A stretch of 64,000 nucleotides of DNA, from assembly GCA_001599935.1 (NCBI GenBank), contig BCIJ01000005.1, forward strand, positions 1 to 64,000, read 5' to 3'. Origin of the DNA: Holtermannia corniformis (taxonomy: Eukaryota; Basidiomycota; Tremellomycetes; Holtermanniales). This document shows positions 1 through 8,621 of the stretch, in pieces (position 1 is the first letter of the stretch; each line of letters opens with the position of its first letter). The notes beneath the pieces were generated by a model that saw nothing but the letters and a program-made list of their open reading frames with translations, had not been told where the DNA came from and made no database searches. Both the position numbers and the translations under genes were made by a program.

Positions 1-138
1 GGTCTTGTTCGTATGGAGCGAGAGTCACAAACCCCACTGCGCGATGTTAACGGCGTGCTTGGTGAAGACGAAGACCTTGAAGAGAACATCGAGGAACAAG
101 ACCCACAACTCGAGGCCATGTTGAACGCAATTGCATGA
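1..138 (+). CDS. 3' end of an unidentified protein gene (partial)
   Basis: The first 46 codons read without interruption to a TGA at 136-138. The encoded tail is acidic (runs such as GEDEDLEENIEEQDPQ) and ends LEAMLNAIA. The gene starts outside the window, so no domain is visible and I do not recognise the family. It is followed by palindromic repeats like the subterminal repeats of DNA transposons. It may therefore be the end of a transposase, but this is inference only. Confidence 0.45.
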   Translation, partial: GLVRMERESQTPLRDVNGVLGEDEDLEENIEEQDPQLEAMLNAIA

Positions 139-240
139 GTAAGTTTGTAGCATTCGACAACCGCAGTATGTGAATAATTACAAGTTTTGTGTGAGATGAA
201 GGTTAACGGATCATAGGTCAAGTGTGATGATGCATGGCTA

Positions 241-336
241 TGGTCGACCACGCGTGGCCACGCGTTGTCATGCGTGGTCACGCATGAGCGCTAGGCCATG
301 TGTGACCACGCGTGGTCACGCGTGGTCACGCGTGGT
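241..336. repeat. Palindromic CACGCGTGGT short repeats
   Basis: About nine degenerate copies of a 10-bp unit CACGCGTGGT lie in 96 bp, the last three nearly perfect and contiguous. GACCACGCGTGGTC at 304-317 is a perfect palindrome. Some internal copies carry C-to-T or G-to-A differences (CATGCGTGG, CACGCATG). Spacing and unit length fit subterminal transposase-binding repeats better than a CRISPR or a simple microsatellite. Confidence 0.6.
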
Positions 337-468
337 CTTGGGATTTTTGGCTTGTAGAGACTTCGTGGCAGTCTTTTCTTGCTAGACAGTGTATTCTAGT
401 TGCTCTGAGATGTAATCTGTTGCAAATAAATGTAATGCTTTCAACTTAGTAAGTTGCAGGTGGGGTCT

Positions 469-505
469 GGTCCGCGGACAGGTCCGCGGACTGTTCTAGT
501 GCAGT
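469..505. repeat. Duplicated palindrome GGTCCGCGGAC, possible transposon terminus
   Basis: GGTCCGCGGAC occurs at 469-479 and again at 481-491, and each copy contains the palindrome TCCGCGGA. The segment ends in CTGTTCTAGTGCAG. Read from the other strand this gives CACTAGAACAG followed by the repeats, an arrangement that resembles a hAT-type terminal inverted repeat plus subterminal repeats. The opposite end would lie outside the window. Confidence 0.35.
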
Positions 506-506
506 G

Positions 507-585
507 AGGACACCTTTAAGGCCATTGGATAATACGGCTTTCACCTACCTTTTAGGTAACCTTAACTATAGTTAGGGGTGTCTCC
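507..585. repeat. Small imperfect inverted-repeat segment before the first LINE
   Basis: GAGGACACCTTTAA (507-520) is an imperfect inverse of TTAGGGGTGTCTCC (572-585). Between them lie two smaller dyads, ACCTA..TAGGT and a CTAACTATAGTTAG-like palindrome. It could be a tiny MITE-like insertion or part of the flanking transposon. The truncated LINE begins at its right edge. Confidence 0.3.
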
Positions 586-614
586 GAGAGCCCACCACAG
601 CCAACGGTCCGCCC

Positions 615-3600
615 ATGTCATGCTACATGCGCCTTTCGAGACCAGCACACCAGCAGTATGCTCTCGATCTAGGATCATGGAAGATGCTCTACAAAGGCGA
701 AACATACCAGGTCGACAGCGAGCCGTACATTGATTTCATCCCATGCGACTACCCCACGACTGTCGTGCTCAAAGGCGTCATGAACGTCGATGAATATTAC
801 CTGAACGAGACCGTCGACTATCAGATCGCTCGGTTCAACGCCCTGCCGGAGAACGCATCCAAGCCCCCTACGTCGATCCTTTTCTCCCACTTCGGCCGCC
901 CTGGGTATTTCCTTGTTGCCCCATCTACTTTCGAAGCCGCAGAGTGGCTCTGCAACGAAGAACCCATGTACAAGCATCAGTACGACTGGCTCTACGCCAT
1001 GAATGACCGCCGCCTGCGCACAACGGCAGAAGAGGAGGAGTTCAAGGACAAGCTCAAGGAACGCCAACGCAACGAGGTGCACGAGGTCACGAACGCCACC
1101 GCTCAACGCATCACTTCACTCGCAAAAGACGCCACCGACCTTCGCTCGGACGTGAGCAAGATGATGGTCTTCATGGGAGAGTTCTCGAATGGCGTTGGCT
1201 CAGTCTTGACATCGATCACCGCCGGCCTGGCCACACAGAACGGCCTCACGTCGCAATTAACCGATCTCAACAATCGGATCAGAGACGCCAGCGATGACAT
1301 CAAGACGGCCCGCACGGATAAGCGCGACGCAGAGAAGCAGAAAACCATGCTCCTCATCACGCATCCGCACCTGACCAATGAACAGCAAAAGAGTCTGATT
1401 CAGATGTACGACAAAGAGATCGCCGACGCCAAGAAGGACATTGCAGCGGCTGAAAAGAAGCGCAAGGACTTGGAAAACACGAAGGGCAACGTGCAACTCC
1501 AGATCAACAACATCAATTATACGTCACAGATATCGGTCACCATGCCTAAGCTCTCCATCACCAATGGATCGCAGAACGAGGACTCGGGCCCGATCGAAAC
1601 GGACGTGATGGATTACGACCTCCCGCAAAACCCCGAGCACCGGGACAAGCGAGCCAAGACAGGTGATGCCGCCAGCAAAGGCCAATCGAAAGGCAAAACC
1701 CCCGTTACCGGACCCAACTCGGTTATCGTAAGAAAACCCACGCACCCATACACGCGTACTAAACCCCACAGAACTGATGTCCCACTCGCGGCCCTGCCGG
1801 CCTGCCAACCGTTTGATGTATCTGAGTTGTTTGAGTTTGGTAGGGAAGACCGGCCACGGCGATGTGATGATATGTGGCGGAAAACTGACACGCCCATCGA
1901 GACCACCGGCAACTTGCAGGCGTTAGGCATCGCGTACGTCGTTAAAAGACTCAAGCGGGAACCGCATTTAAGACTTAGCCCTCTTTTCCTCGTCGTCTTA
2001 TTGCTAGCGCTCGTCTATCCAGTTCACGCTGAACCATTGCGTGTCATGACCCTAAACACCAACTACCTTGGTAACAACATTGCCAAACTTGCGTCAATTC
2101 TTGATGCAATTGCCGCGATCCGACCACATGCAGTGATCCTTACCGAGACAGGCCACCAGTCCGGGCGACCCTTTCCTCTGACATCCCACCCGGGAGTCAT
2201 TAACTACCCATCAAAGCTCACTGTTCAACGCGAATATCACACCTATGCGTGGCCAGCACACGGCAACCGCTCCACCGGAGTGGCTATCCTGGCGCACATT
2301 TCGCTCACCGTGAATCGTCAAGTCGACCCACCTACTACTGCGAAAGGTCGACTCGGCGCCATTGACATCACCCTCGCCGACATGCTGCAACGTCCAAGAA
2401 ACGTACGCATCATCGCCGCTTACGGTCCAACAGGGAACAAAGGCGTGAACAGTACGGTAGCGCAAGCATGGACCAAAGTCGATGAGTTCTGGCGAGCAGC
2501 AGTAACAATGACAGAAACAGACGCAGACTGGATACTAGGCGGGGACCTCAACGCATCATTGAACAAATGGGACCACCATGGCTACACAGAAGGGCACGTA
2601 CAAGCAGTCGTCCGACAACAAGAACTACGCTATCGCTGGTTTCTCAATCACACAATCGCTAAAGACTCTTGGGAACAACAGACACGGGTTGTCACACAGC
2701 GAGACTGGACGATGAAATCTCACAACGCAGAATCGATCCGCATCATTGATCGGTTCGCAATGAGTCAACGCGTAAGCCATCACTCCATTGAGTCGATAGC
2801 AGACCGACATATCGATGAAACGAACCACCGGATCGTCGTAGCGAGATTCCGCATCGGTGCACTCATACCTACCACCCGAACAACCCCTACACTCTTTCGC
2901 CCGCGCCTCCGCCAGCCACACAACGATGATCCAGAACCATTTCAGAAAATGAACAGGCTTATCGCCAAGGCACTCCCCGCTGTCCCCCTCCCCAACACAC
3001 TCACATCCAATGCACAGTATGACGCGATGCTCCAGCAATGCCACCACATCTTTACTACAGCATGCGAAGCCTCCTTCAAGCGAAAGAAAATACACACGGA
3101 TCCAATGTTCGGACTGATACAAACCCCCCTGGGCGACAAGATCGCAAAACGAATCAGCAGGCTCAACAAGATCATTTCCGCTATCTCTGAGCACCGATTA
3201 ACACGACTTCTGAGCAACGACGATGCTACTGCCCTCGAATGGGAGTCTCTTGCAGCCGGATCAGTTCCGACAATAGCCGATGTCAAACAAGAACGCAATA
3301 AACTCGCAACACAACTGCGCAAGGACCGCAATGCCAAGACGCGCTCACAATGCCACCAGAACACGAAAGAAGCATACTCAAAAGCATTGCAAGGCGGATC
3401 GGTCAAACACTTATTTCAACCGCACCAAATCACTCGCCCGCCAATTCTCGTTGACTACCCCGACAACGATGACGACGACAATAATTCACCAAACGAAGAC
3501 GAAGCGATGCTGGCGTCAACATCCGCCCTAAAAACAAAAGTATGGACGAAATATTTCTCGCGCTTGCACGCACATGGGTTTGCTCGACCACAAAATCGAC

Positions 3601-6600
3601 CAACACCTTGGAAAGATTCGCCAGCGCTGCAAGAAATTAAGAGGCGTACCGCGCTGACACCCCTGGAATGGCCCAAACGACTGACTCAAACAGACCTCCG
3701 CATGACGCTGAACAAGGGCAATCCCCGCCCCTCGCCAGGACCTGACGGTTGGGAGAAATGGGCACTACGAGCTGTTACCTGTGAACCGTTCCTACAACGC
3801 ATCCTACTACTCTGCAACTACTCGATCACGCACAGTTACTTCCCGGCGCATCTGAAGGAAAACTACATCGTACCCTTGTATAAGCGGGGTGACTCAACCG
3901 ACCCGTCCAACTATCGAGGAATTGTGTTCGGCAACTGCTTACACAATGTCATCACGTCTTGGTTCACCACCGTACTTCAACGGTACGCATGGCAAACGAA
4001 GCTATTACCTCCAACTCAGATAGCTACTCAATGGGGTGTGCAGCCCGGTGACCTGACAAATTTCTTGGCGCAAGTGGAAGCCGCCGCAAGAGTCAATGGA
4101 CAGACAATATATGCAGCAAAGCGGGATCACACAAAAGGCTTCGACAAACTTGCCCAACACGCCTTCCTCGACGCGATACATCTAATGGGACTTCCCCAAT
4201 CGGTCGCTGACTTTGACTTTCAACGCACCCAGAACGTTTCACTTCGAGTAAAGAGTGCAGACGGTATCGGTGAACCATTCTACACCTCTGGACAGACAAA
4301 GCAAGGAGATCCGGCAAGTCCTATCAAATACACGCTAGCGATGGCCCTCCTGTCGCATTGGCTCATGCGCGACACCCCGATCGAACACATCCCCAGGATC
4401 ATGACACGACAGCGACAACTCGAACAATATCATGTCCCCACAGATATGGTCGCGCTACGTCTACTGATGGTTGAGGCCATGGACGACTCGATTCTATTTG
4501 CGACGTCATGGGAAGCGCTCTGTTTAATGGTCCAAAAGAGTGAAGTCTTTCAAGAATATTACGGAATACAAACCGCATGGGATAGCCCAGACAAGACCAT
4601 CTCATTCATGCTAGGTGCAGCGCCATCGGAAGAAAACGCTTACTCTGAGATTGAATTCAACGCAATCGATGGTCCACACGTCGTCCCAGTTACGCTTGCC
4701 CCGACTCTTCTCCGCACATGCCTCACTGACCGACAACCTACCATAGACAAGATCACCAAGATCATTGACGAATTTCCTATCGCGCATAAAGACATACCAC
4801 TATCAATCATCCGTCGCGCTACTTGGGGCCTGCTACTGGCACGAATAAGGCCTCGACTTCACCTCCAACCTCTCTCGCTGGCGCAAGCAAGAACAATTGA
4901 TTCGATCATCAGCCGAAAGATCACAGACTCCATGGAGGTACCGCATACCACAACAACCATCCTCTCACAACCGATAGCCAATTTTGGCTTTGGGCTACCG
5001 TCGATCAGCGATATTAACGGCGAAGTAGCAATTACAATGTTGCTGCGAGCGCTGAATCATCACCTCCCACCCTTTGCGACTATGGCAAAGATCACGATGG
5101 CGAACTGGGCTTGTATTGACAATCACTGTTTTCCTCCGCTTGACAAGTGGCCAGCGAATTGTCCACGACTCGAAGCTCCTAAGCAGCGCGGGAGAAAATC
5201 TACAACGAATCAACGGGCAAAAACGTGTCCAACTATCTGCGCAAGTGTCCCCCTCTCATGGCAAGCCGCCGCAGAGTATCTCTGGCTAGCGAACATCCAT
5301 GTGGTGGACACAGATCAAAGCGATCTGATAAACGGCGATTATACCATCGAACACATTCTCAAACGACTTACCATTCACAAGCCCAATACTACTCACCCGC
5401 ACGCACCCCTGTCGGCTCTACTTAACCCCGACAACAGGAAGCTACCGCACAAAAGGTGGATAGAACTGTTGAAAGCTAATCAAGAAGAGCTTTCGAAAAC
5501 AAACAAAAAACACGCGAAAACCGTCCTCCAGTGGTACACGGCCATCAATTTTCAACGCTCCTTCCGAACAGTAGATGAATTCGTCTTCTACACGCCGGAA
5601 AGGCGAAAGTTGATGACCAACGCTCAAATCCGTACGGGTCTTACACCATCAGCGCAACAAACACAAGCCCCGTTGTGGGCAACGGATGGCAGCCATCTGA
5701 ACAACGGAGAACTTCAACGAGTATCCACTACAGCAGCGGTAGTTGGACCAACGACGGCGTCATACCAGCTATCTGGCCAATACACGCAAGCATATCATGG
5801 AGAACTATTTGCATTGATAGCCAGTGTTACGGCTGCGACGTCATCAATGGACCACCAAGTACCAGGACAGCATCGGATCATGACAGACTACCTCAACGCA
5901 GTCCACGCGTCTGCAGTTGCAAGATCACCAGGCTTTCGAATTGAGCAATGGCACTACCGACCAGGAGGTGAGTACTACACATGGCTTCATGACATATTGC
6001 GCACAATACCCGACGCACCGCAATCCCTAACCATCGAGCACGTCAAGGCACATACAGATTCGGTAGACTTAGAGTCACAACTCAATGCACAGGCAGATCG
6101 ACTTGCCAAGGATGCACACCGGATGGTCTTTGGCGGTACGACTCAAACAGTACCACCGCCAACGGCCTATATGAAGAAGTTCACGCCGTATATCGAGGGT
6201 ATTGGCTGGGTTCCCGACGGGTGGCAAGGTAAGCTACGCACCGCATTGATTAACGATAGAACATATCGAGAAACACCGAAACATCAAGTCCGAGTCGTCA
6301 GCTACAGGTATACCTCGTGCTACGACTTGAACAATAACGTCGGCGCATATTTCTACACACGTTCGCCCTCCGCTTTCACAACCAAGATCCAATTCCTCGC
6401 TCGTACGGGCACAATAATCACAAACTACTTGCGCTACAAGATGGGACAGCTCGAATCTGCAGCCTGTGACTTATGCCAAGGCCCGTCACAGACGCCACAC
6501 CACGTTTTCATCGACTGCCCGACATTCGAAGACATTCGCCGACAAGAAACCGACAAGTTCCTCCGACGACACGACAAAGCAGATACAACGGACCATGACA

Positions 6601-6854
6601 AACAAGTTTGGAATAGATACGTTCACAAAGTAGTCTACGGCACGCCCGCACAGCGCTCTGATTACTTCCTAGGCCAAATACCACAACCTCCCGCCCCGTT
6701 CAACACATACGACGCCCGGGCAACCCACACATTCGCAATTAAACTGGCAAGTCGCATATACGGCGCATACATCCGATCGAAAGGCCCGCTACGATCAATA
6801 ACACTCAACACGGGCATCGACGAGGCAAGTGACGATGCTGAAACACTGACCTGA
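615..6854 (+). CDS. LINE polyprotein A: endonuclease, reverse transcriptase, RNase H (N-terminally truncated)
   Basis: Single 2079-codon frame, no internal stop. Residues about 130-300 are Lys/Glu/Gln-rich and coiled-coil-like, the rest of an ORF1 region. A hydrophobic stretch (FLVVLLLALVYPVHA, about residue 457) precedes an APE-type endonuclease with LNTN, ILTET, GGDLNAS and a terminal ETNHR. Reverse transcriptase follows: RPSPGPDGWEKW near 1040, KRDHTKGFD motif A near 1170, GQTKQGDPASPIKYT motif B near 1230, and EAMDDS motif C near 1290, where most LINEs have F/YADD. RNase H has ATDGSH (about 1690), HGEL, TDYLNAV and NAQAD, so its four acidic residues are present. A CX2CX8HX4C finger lies at about 1952-1968. 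The ATG at 615 is simply the first Met after truncation. The product would supply nicking, cDNA synthesis and RNA removal for target-primed reverse transcription. Confidence 0.9.
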   Translation: MSCYMRLSRPAHQQYALDLGSWKMLYKGETYQVDSEPYIDFIPCDYPTTVVLKGVMNVDEYYLNETVDYQIARFNALPENASKPPTSILFSHFGRPGYFLVAPSTFEAAEWLCNEEPMYKHQYDWLYAMNDRRLRTTAEEEEFKDKLKERQRNEVHEVTNATAQRITSLAKDATDLRSDVSKMMVFMGEFSNGVGSVLTSITAGLATQNGLTSQLTDLNNRIRDASDDIKTARTDKRDAEKQKTMLLITHPHLTNEQQKSLIQMYDKEIADAKKDIAAAEKKRKDLENTKGNVQLQINNINYTSQISVTMPKLSITNGSQNEDSGPIETDVMDYDLPQNPEHRDKRAKTGDAASKGQSKGKTPVTGPNSVIVRKPTHPYTRTKPHRTDVPLAALPACQPFDVSELFEFGREDRPRRCDDMWRKTDTPIETTGNLQALGIAYVVKRLKREPHLRLSPLFLVVLLLALVYPVHAEPLRVMTLNTNYLGNNIAKLASILDAIAAIRPHAVILTETGHQSGRPFPLTSHPGVINYPSKLTVQREYHTYAWPAHGNRSTGVAILAHISLTVNRQVDPPTTAKGRLGAIDITLADMLQRPRNVRIIAAYGPTGNKGVNSTVAQAWTKVDEFWRAAVTMTETDADWILGGDLNASLNKWDHHGYTEGHVQAVVRQQELRYRWFLNHTIAKDSWEQQTRVVTQRDWTMKSHNAESIRIIDRFAMSQRVSHHSIESIADRHIDETNHRIVVARFRIGALIPTTRTTPTLFRPRLRQPHNDDPEPFQKMNRLIAKALPAVPLPNTLTSNAQYDAMLQQCHHIFTTACEASFKRKKIHTDPMFGLIQTPLGDKIAKRISRLNKIISAISEHRLTRLLSNDDATALEWESLAAGSVPTIADVKQERNKLATQLRKDRNAKTRSQCHQNTKEAYSKALQGGSVKHLFQPHQITRPPILVDYPDNDDDDNNSPNEDEAMLASTSALKTKVWTKYFSRLHAHGFARPQNRPTPWKDSPALQEIKRRTALTPLEWPKRLTQTDLRMTLNKGNPRPSPGPDGWEKWALRAVTCEPFLQRILLLCNYSITHSYFPAHLKENYIVPLYKRGDSTDPSNYRGIVFGNCLHNVITSWFTTVLQRYAWQTKLLPPTQIATQWGVQPGDLTNFLAQVEAAARVNGQTIYAAKRDHTKGFDKLAQHAFLDAIHLMGLPQSVADFDFQRTQNVSLRVKSADGIGEPFYTSGQTKQGDPASPIKYTLAMALLSHWLMRDTPIEHIPRIMTRQRQLEQYHVPTDMVALRLLMVEAMDDSILFATSWEALCLMVQKSEVFQEYYGIQTAWDSPDKTISFMLGAAPSEENAYSEIEFNAIDGPHVVPVTLAPTLLRTCLTDRQPTIDKITKIIDEFPIAHKDIPLSIIRRATWGLLLARIRPRLHLQPLSLAQARTIDSIISRKITDSMEVPHTTTTILSQPIANFGFGLPSISDINGEVAITMLLRALNHHLPPFATMAKITMANWACIDNHCFPPLDKWPANCPRLEAPKQRGRKSTTNQRAKTCPTICASVPLSWQAAAEYLWLANIHVVDTDQSDLINGDYTIEHILKRLTIHKPNTTHPHAPLSALLNPDNRKLPHKRWIELLKANQEELSKTNKKHAKTVLQWYTAINFQRSFRTVDEFVFYTPERRKLMTNAQIRTGLTPSAQQTQAPLWATDGSHLNNGELQRVSTTAAVVGPTTASYQLSGQYTQAYHGELFALIASVTAATSSMDHQVPGQHRIMTDYLNAVHASAVARSPGFRIEQWHYRPGGEYYTWLHDILRTIPDAPQSLTIEHVKAHTDSVDLESQLNAQADRLAKDAHRMVFGGTTQTVPPPTAYMKKFTPYIEGIGWVPDGWQGKLRTALINDRTYRETPKHQVRVVSYRYTSCYDLNNNVGAYFYTRSPSAFTTKIQFLARTGTIITNYLRYKMGQLESAACDLCQGPSQTPHHVFIDCPTFEDIRRQETDKFLRRHDKADTTDHDKQVWNRYVHKVVYGTPAQRSDYFLGQIPQPPAPFNTYDARATHTFAIKLASRIYGAYIRSKGPLRSITLNTGIDEASDDAETLT

Positions 6855-6865
6855 TCACAGGTCAT

Positions 6866-6926
6866 GATGGGGAGCCTCCGCGCTCCCCATCACCAACAAC
6901 TTTGCGAGGTCGACGAGAGGCGGCCT
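6866..6926 (+). other. 3'-terminal double hairpin of LINE copy A
   Basis: Eleven bases after the stop codon, GATGGGGAGC (6866-6875) pairs perfectly with GCTCCCCATC (6882-6891) around a 6-nt loop. A second stem, AGGTCG (6907-6912) with CGGCCT (6921-6926, one G-U pair), runs straight into the conserved CCTGAG block. This is probably the RNA structure recognised by the element's own reverse transcriptase. Confidence 0.6.
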
Positions 6927-6958
6927 GAGATCTTGATAGGATCATAGCAAAGTAGTAG

Positions 6959-7399
6959 TTGCGTAACAAAACTCGAGCTGGCACACTGCACAATGCTTAC
7001 ACCGATTATCGAAACGGTCGCATCAAAACGCTCGACTGCAAGCAATGCGGCGCCGACCTGCAAGATACCGAACACATCTTCGTTCACTGTCCGGCATATG
7101 ACAGCATTCGCAAGCAAGAGATCAAGCATGCGATGGACGCGCGCTTCAAGAAGATCAACGAGAATGATCCGGAGCAAGTCCTCAAACGCGATGATTGGAA
7201 AAGATATGTGGCAACGATTGTGTATGGAACAGGAGATGACGCACACAGGGGACAATCGCGATACTGGCTCGGACACACACCTCCACTTCCTGCCTCCCTC
7301 AATGATCCCTCTCCTGCCAACAGAAACGCCGCCCATAACTTCGCCGTCAAGCTTGCCGGTCGCCTCTACGGTCGTTTCCTTGCGTTCAACAACCGTTAG
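6959..7399 (+). pseudogene. Remnant of LINE polyprotein: C-terminal zinc-finger segment
   Basis: A 146-codon open stretch without a convincing ATG start encodes the last part of the polyprotein. It has the finger CKQCGADLQDTEHIFVHC (CX2CX8HX4C), the conserved RYWLGHTPP segment and AHNFAVKLAGRLYGRFL at the C-terminus. It is clearly homologous to the ends of the two downstream copies. It carries no catalytic domain and is a dead fragment of a 5'-truncated insertion, although its frame is still intact. Confidence 0.85.
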
Positions 7400-7403
7400 A
7401 GTT

Positions 7404-7459
7404 TTGGAGCCGGACTTTCGGGTCCAACCTTACTAGTCGAGGACGATTCTTTGGGTCGT
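7404..7459 (+). other. 3'-terminal double hairpin of LINE copy B
   Basis: TTGGA-G-CCG (7404-7412) pairs with CGG-G-TCCAA (7419-7427). A second stem, ACGATTC (7443-7449) with GGGTCGT (7453-7459, two G-U pairs), is followed directly by GCCTGAG. The architecture matches the other three copies although the stem sequences differ. Confidence 0.55.
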
Positions 7460-7502
7460 GCCTGAGTGCCTGATCGGCGCGTGGATTAGTGATGTCAAAC
7501 CA

Positions 7503-7538
7503 TTATACTTATACTTATACTTATACTTATACTTATAC
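7503..7538 (+). repeat. (TTATAC)6 hexanucleotide tail
   Basis: Six perfect TTATAC units form the 3' tail of LINE copy B. The next element starts at the following base with CGATATCCGAACCCGACC. Confidence 0.95.
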
Positions 7539-8621
7539 CGATATCCGAACCCGACCTCGAAGACGACTTATCGACCCGCCATCGTGTTGCTGGAGATGAA
7601 CCGAGTACGAGGATGTAACCCGCGGGACGCTATCGTGAGTATTGCGGTAGTTACGGCGATTCTCGTTTTGGTCTTTGCCCCTATTTCCAACATCTACCCC
7701 GAGGGTCTGCTTGAGTCGGCTTCGTGCCCACACTCTGAGCAATGTACCGCCTCTTCACCCTACCCTACATCGCATCCGATTCCCTCTGCACTATGCCCGA
7801 CACCCTCCGCTGCCGCAGTGTTTACTCGAGTCCGGGAGCTCCTAGCGAGTCACGACGAACGAAGCACGGCACTCCTACCCTTCGCGGAACTGGTTCCATC
7901 TCAATCCATGCCTCTAGTAGCTAGCTACACCCTCCATCACACTCTCCCTCGACCGCCAGCACTCGGACGACCACCGCCCATCGTCCCGAGTAGCAACCCC
8001 TATCCCTGCTGTTTACCGCTCGGACAACCATTAGGCCCAGGCTTGGCTCCTGGCTACACGTGCTTGACACGCGAATCGTTTGCTCTCCCGCGGGAGGCAA
8101 ACACTAGGGCGCTGCCTTCGGGCGTGACCCGCCGGACGATATCTCACAAGGATACGCTCATACTACATCTACATTATCTACCTACTATACCATGCCCCGT
8201 ATCACAATCACACCAGCAAAACCCTTTGACACGGACAAAACATCCATACGATGCTCAATCGCACCACATACACCGTACTCCCCCTTTTCCTGTGCGCGTA
8301 CGAGGTGACTGCGTCACCCTGCCTCTCCTATGTGCACAGGGGTGGGACGACGGCACCTGGTCCGAGCTGAAGCCCAAAGCACCGACACTCTCGCACAGAT
8401 GGCACGATACTCACATGAACTCGAACGTCGTCCTTTCTACATTGACCTTAACACATCTACATCCACCGTCGTACCAATCCCGCTTCTTTCTGCACCCACA
8501 CACCTTCCATATCTTTCCCACAAGTCTACCAATTAACAACAACAGCCACCCCTGGTTCGTAGAGTTGGTCGAACTGACCAGAGTACACCCACTGACCCGC
8601 GCGATTCAAAGAATCACCACA
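7539..8621 (+). other. 5' leader of LINE copy 2
   Basis: A C-rich leader of about 1.1 kb. Its first 21 bases, starting CGATATCCGAACCCGACC, are identical to those of copy C. The frame leading into the polyprotein is open throughout, but no start codon or recognisable domain is conserved with the copy C leader. It should hold the internal promoter; no TATA box is evident. Confidence 0.5.

Larger units (their letters stand above)
576..6948 (+). mobile_element. LINE copy A, 5'-truncated non-LTR retrotransposon
   Basis: The open frame starts at 576, immediately after an in-frame TAG. The first codons (NGPPMSCYMRLSRP) align with an internal part of copy C (NPAMSTSSLRVTARLRSP). The element therefore lacks its 5' UTR and about 250 N-terminal codons, the usual result of incomplete reverse transcription. 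The 3' end is marked by two hairpins (6866-6891 and 6907-6926) followed by CCTGAGATCTTGATAGG and CATAGC near 6948. The same terminal block is found in copy C. There is no poly(A) tail. It abuts the remnant of another LINE, so one insertion probably landed in or beside another. Confidence 0.85.
6949..7538 (+). mobile_element. LINE copy B, 3' remnant only
   Basis: Homology to copies C and the 7.5-15.6 kb element begins around 6966, at the stretch coding RAGTL. It continues through the zinc finger, C-terminus, 3' UTR and a (TTATAC)6 tail. Everything upstream, more than 90% of an element, is missing. Its 3' UTR ending (GTGCCTGAGTGCCTGATC, then GGCGCGTGG) is almost identical to that of the following full-length copy. 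The two therefore belong to one subfamily, distinct from copies A and C. Confidence 0.85.

Noticed and set aside
241..336. CRISPR-like array
   Set aside because: Units are contiguous 10-bp palindromes without spacers, in a eukaryotic nuclear context.
7458..8621. Polyprotein start inside the upstream element tail (MPECLIGAW... or MKSLHTYTYTY at 15532)
   Set aside because: The 7458 start is GTG, and both would translate another element's 3' UTR and a microsatellite. The leaders of the two copies are not conserved as protein, so the downstream ATGs 8622 and 16612 were preferred.
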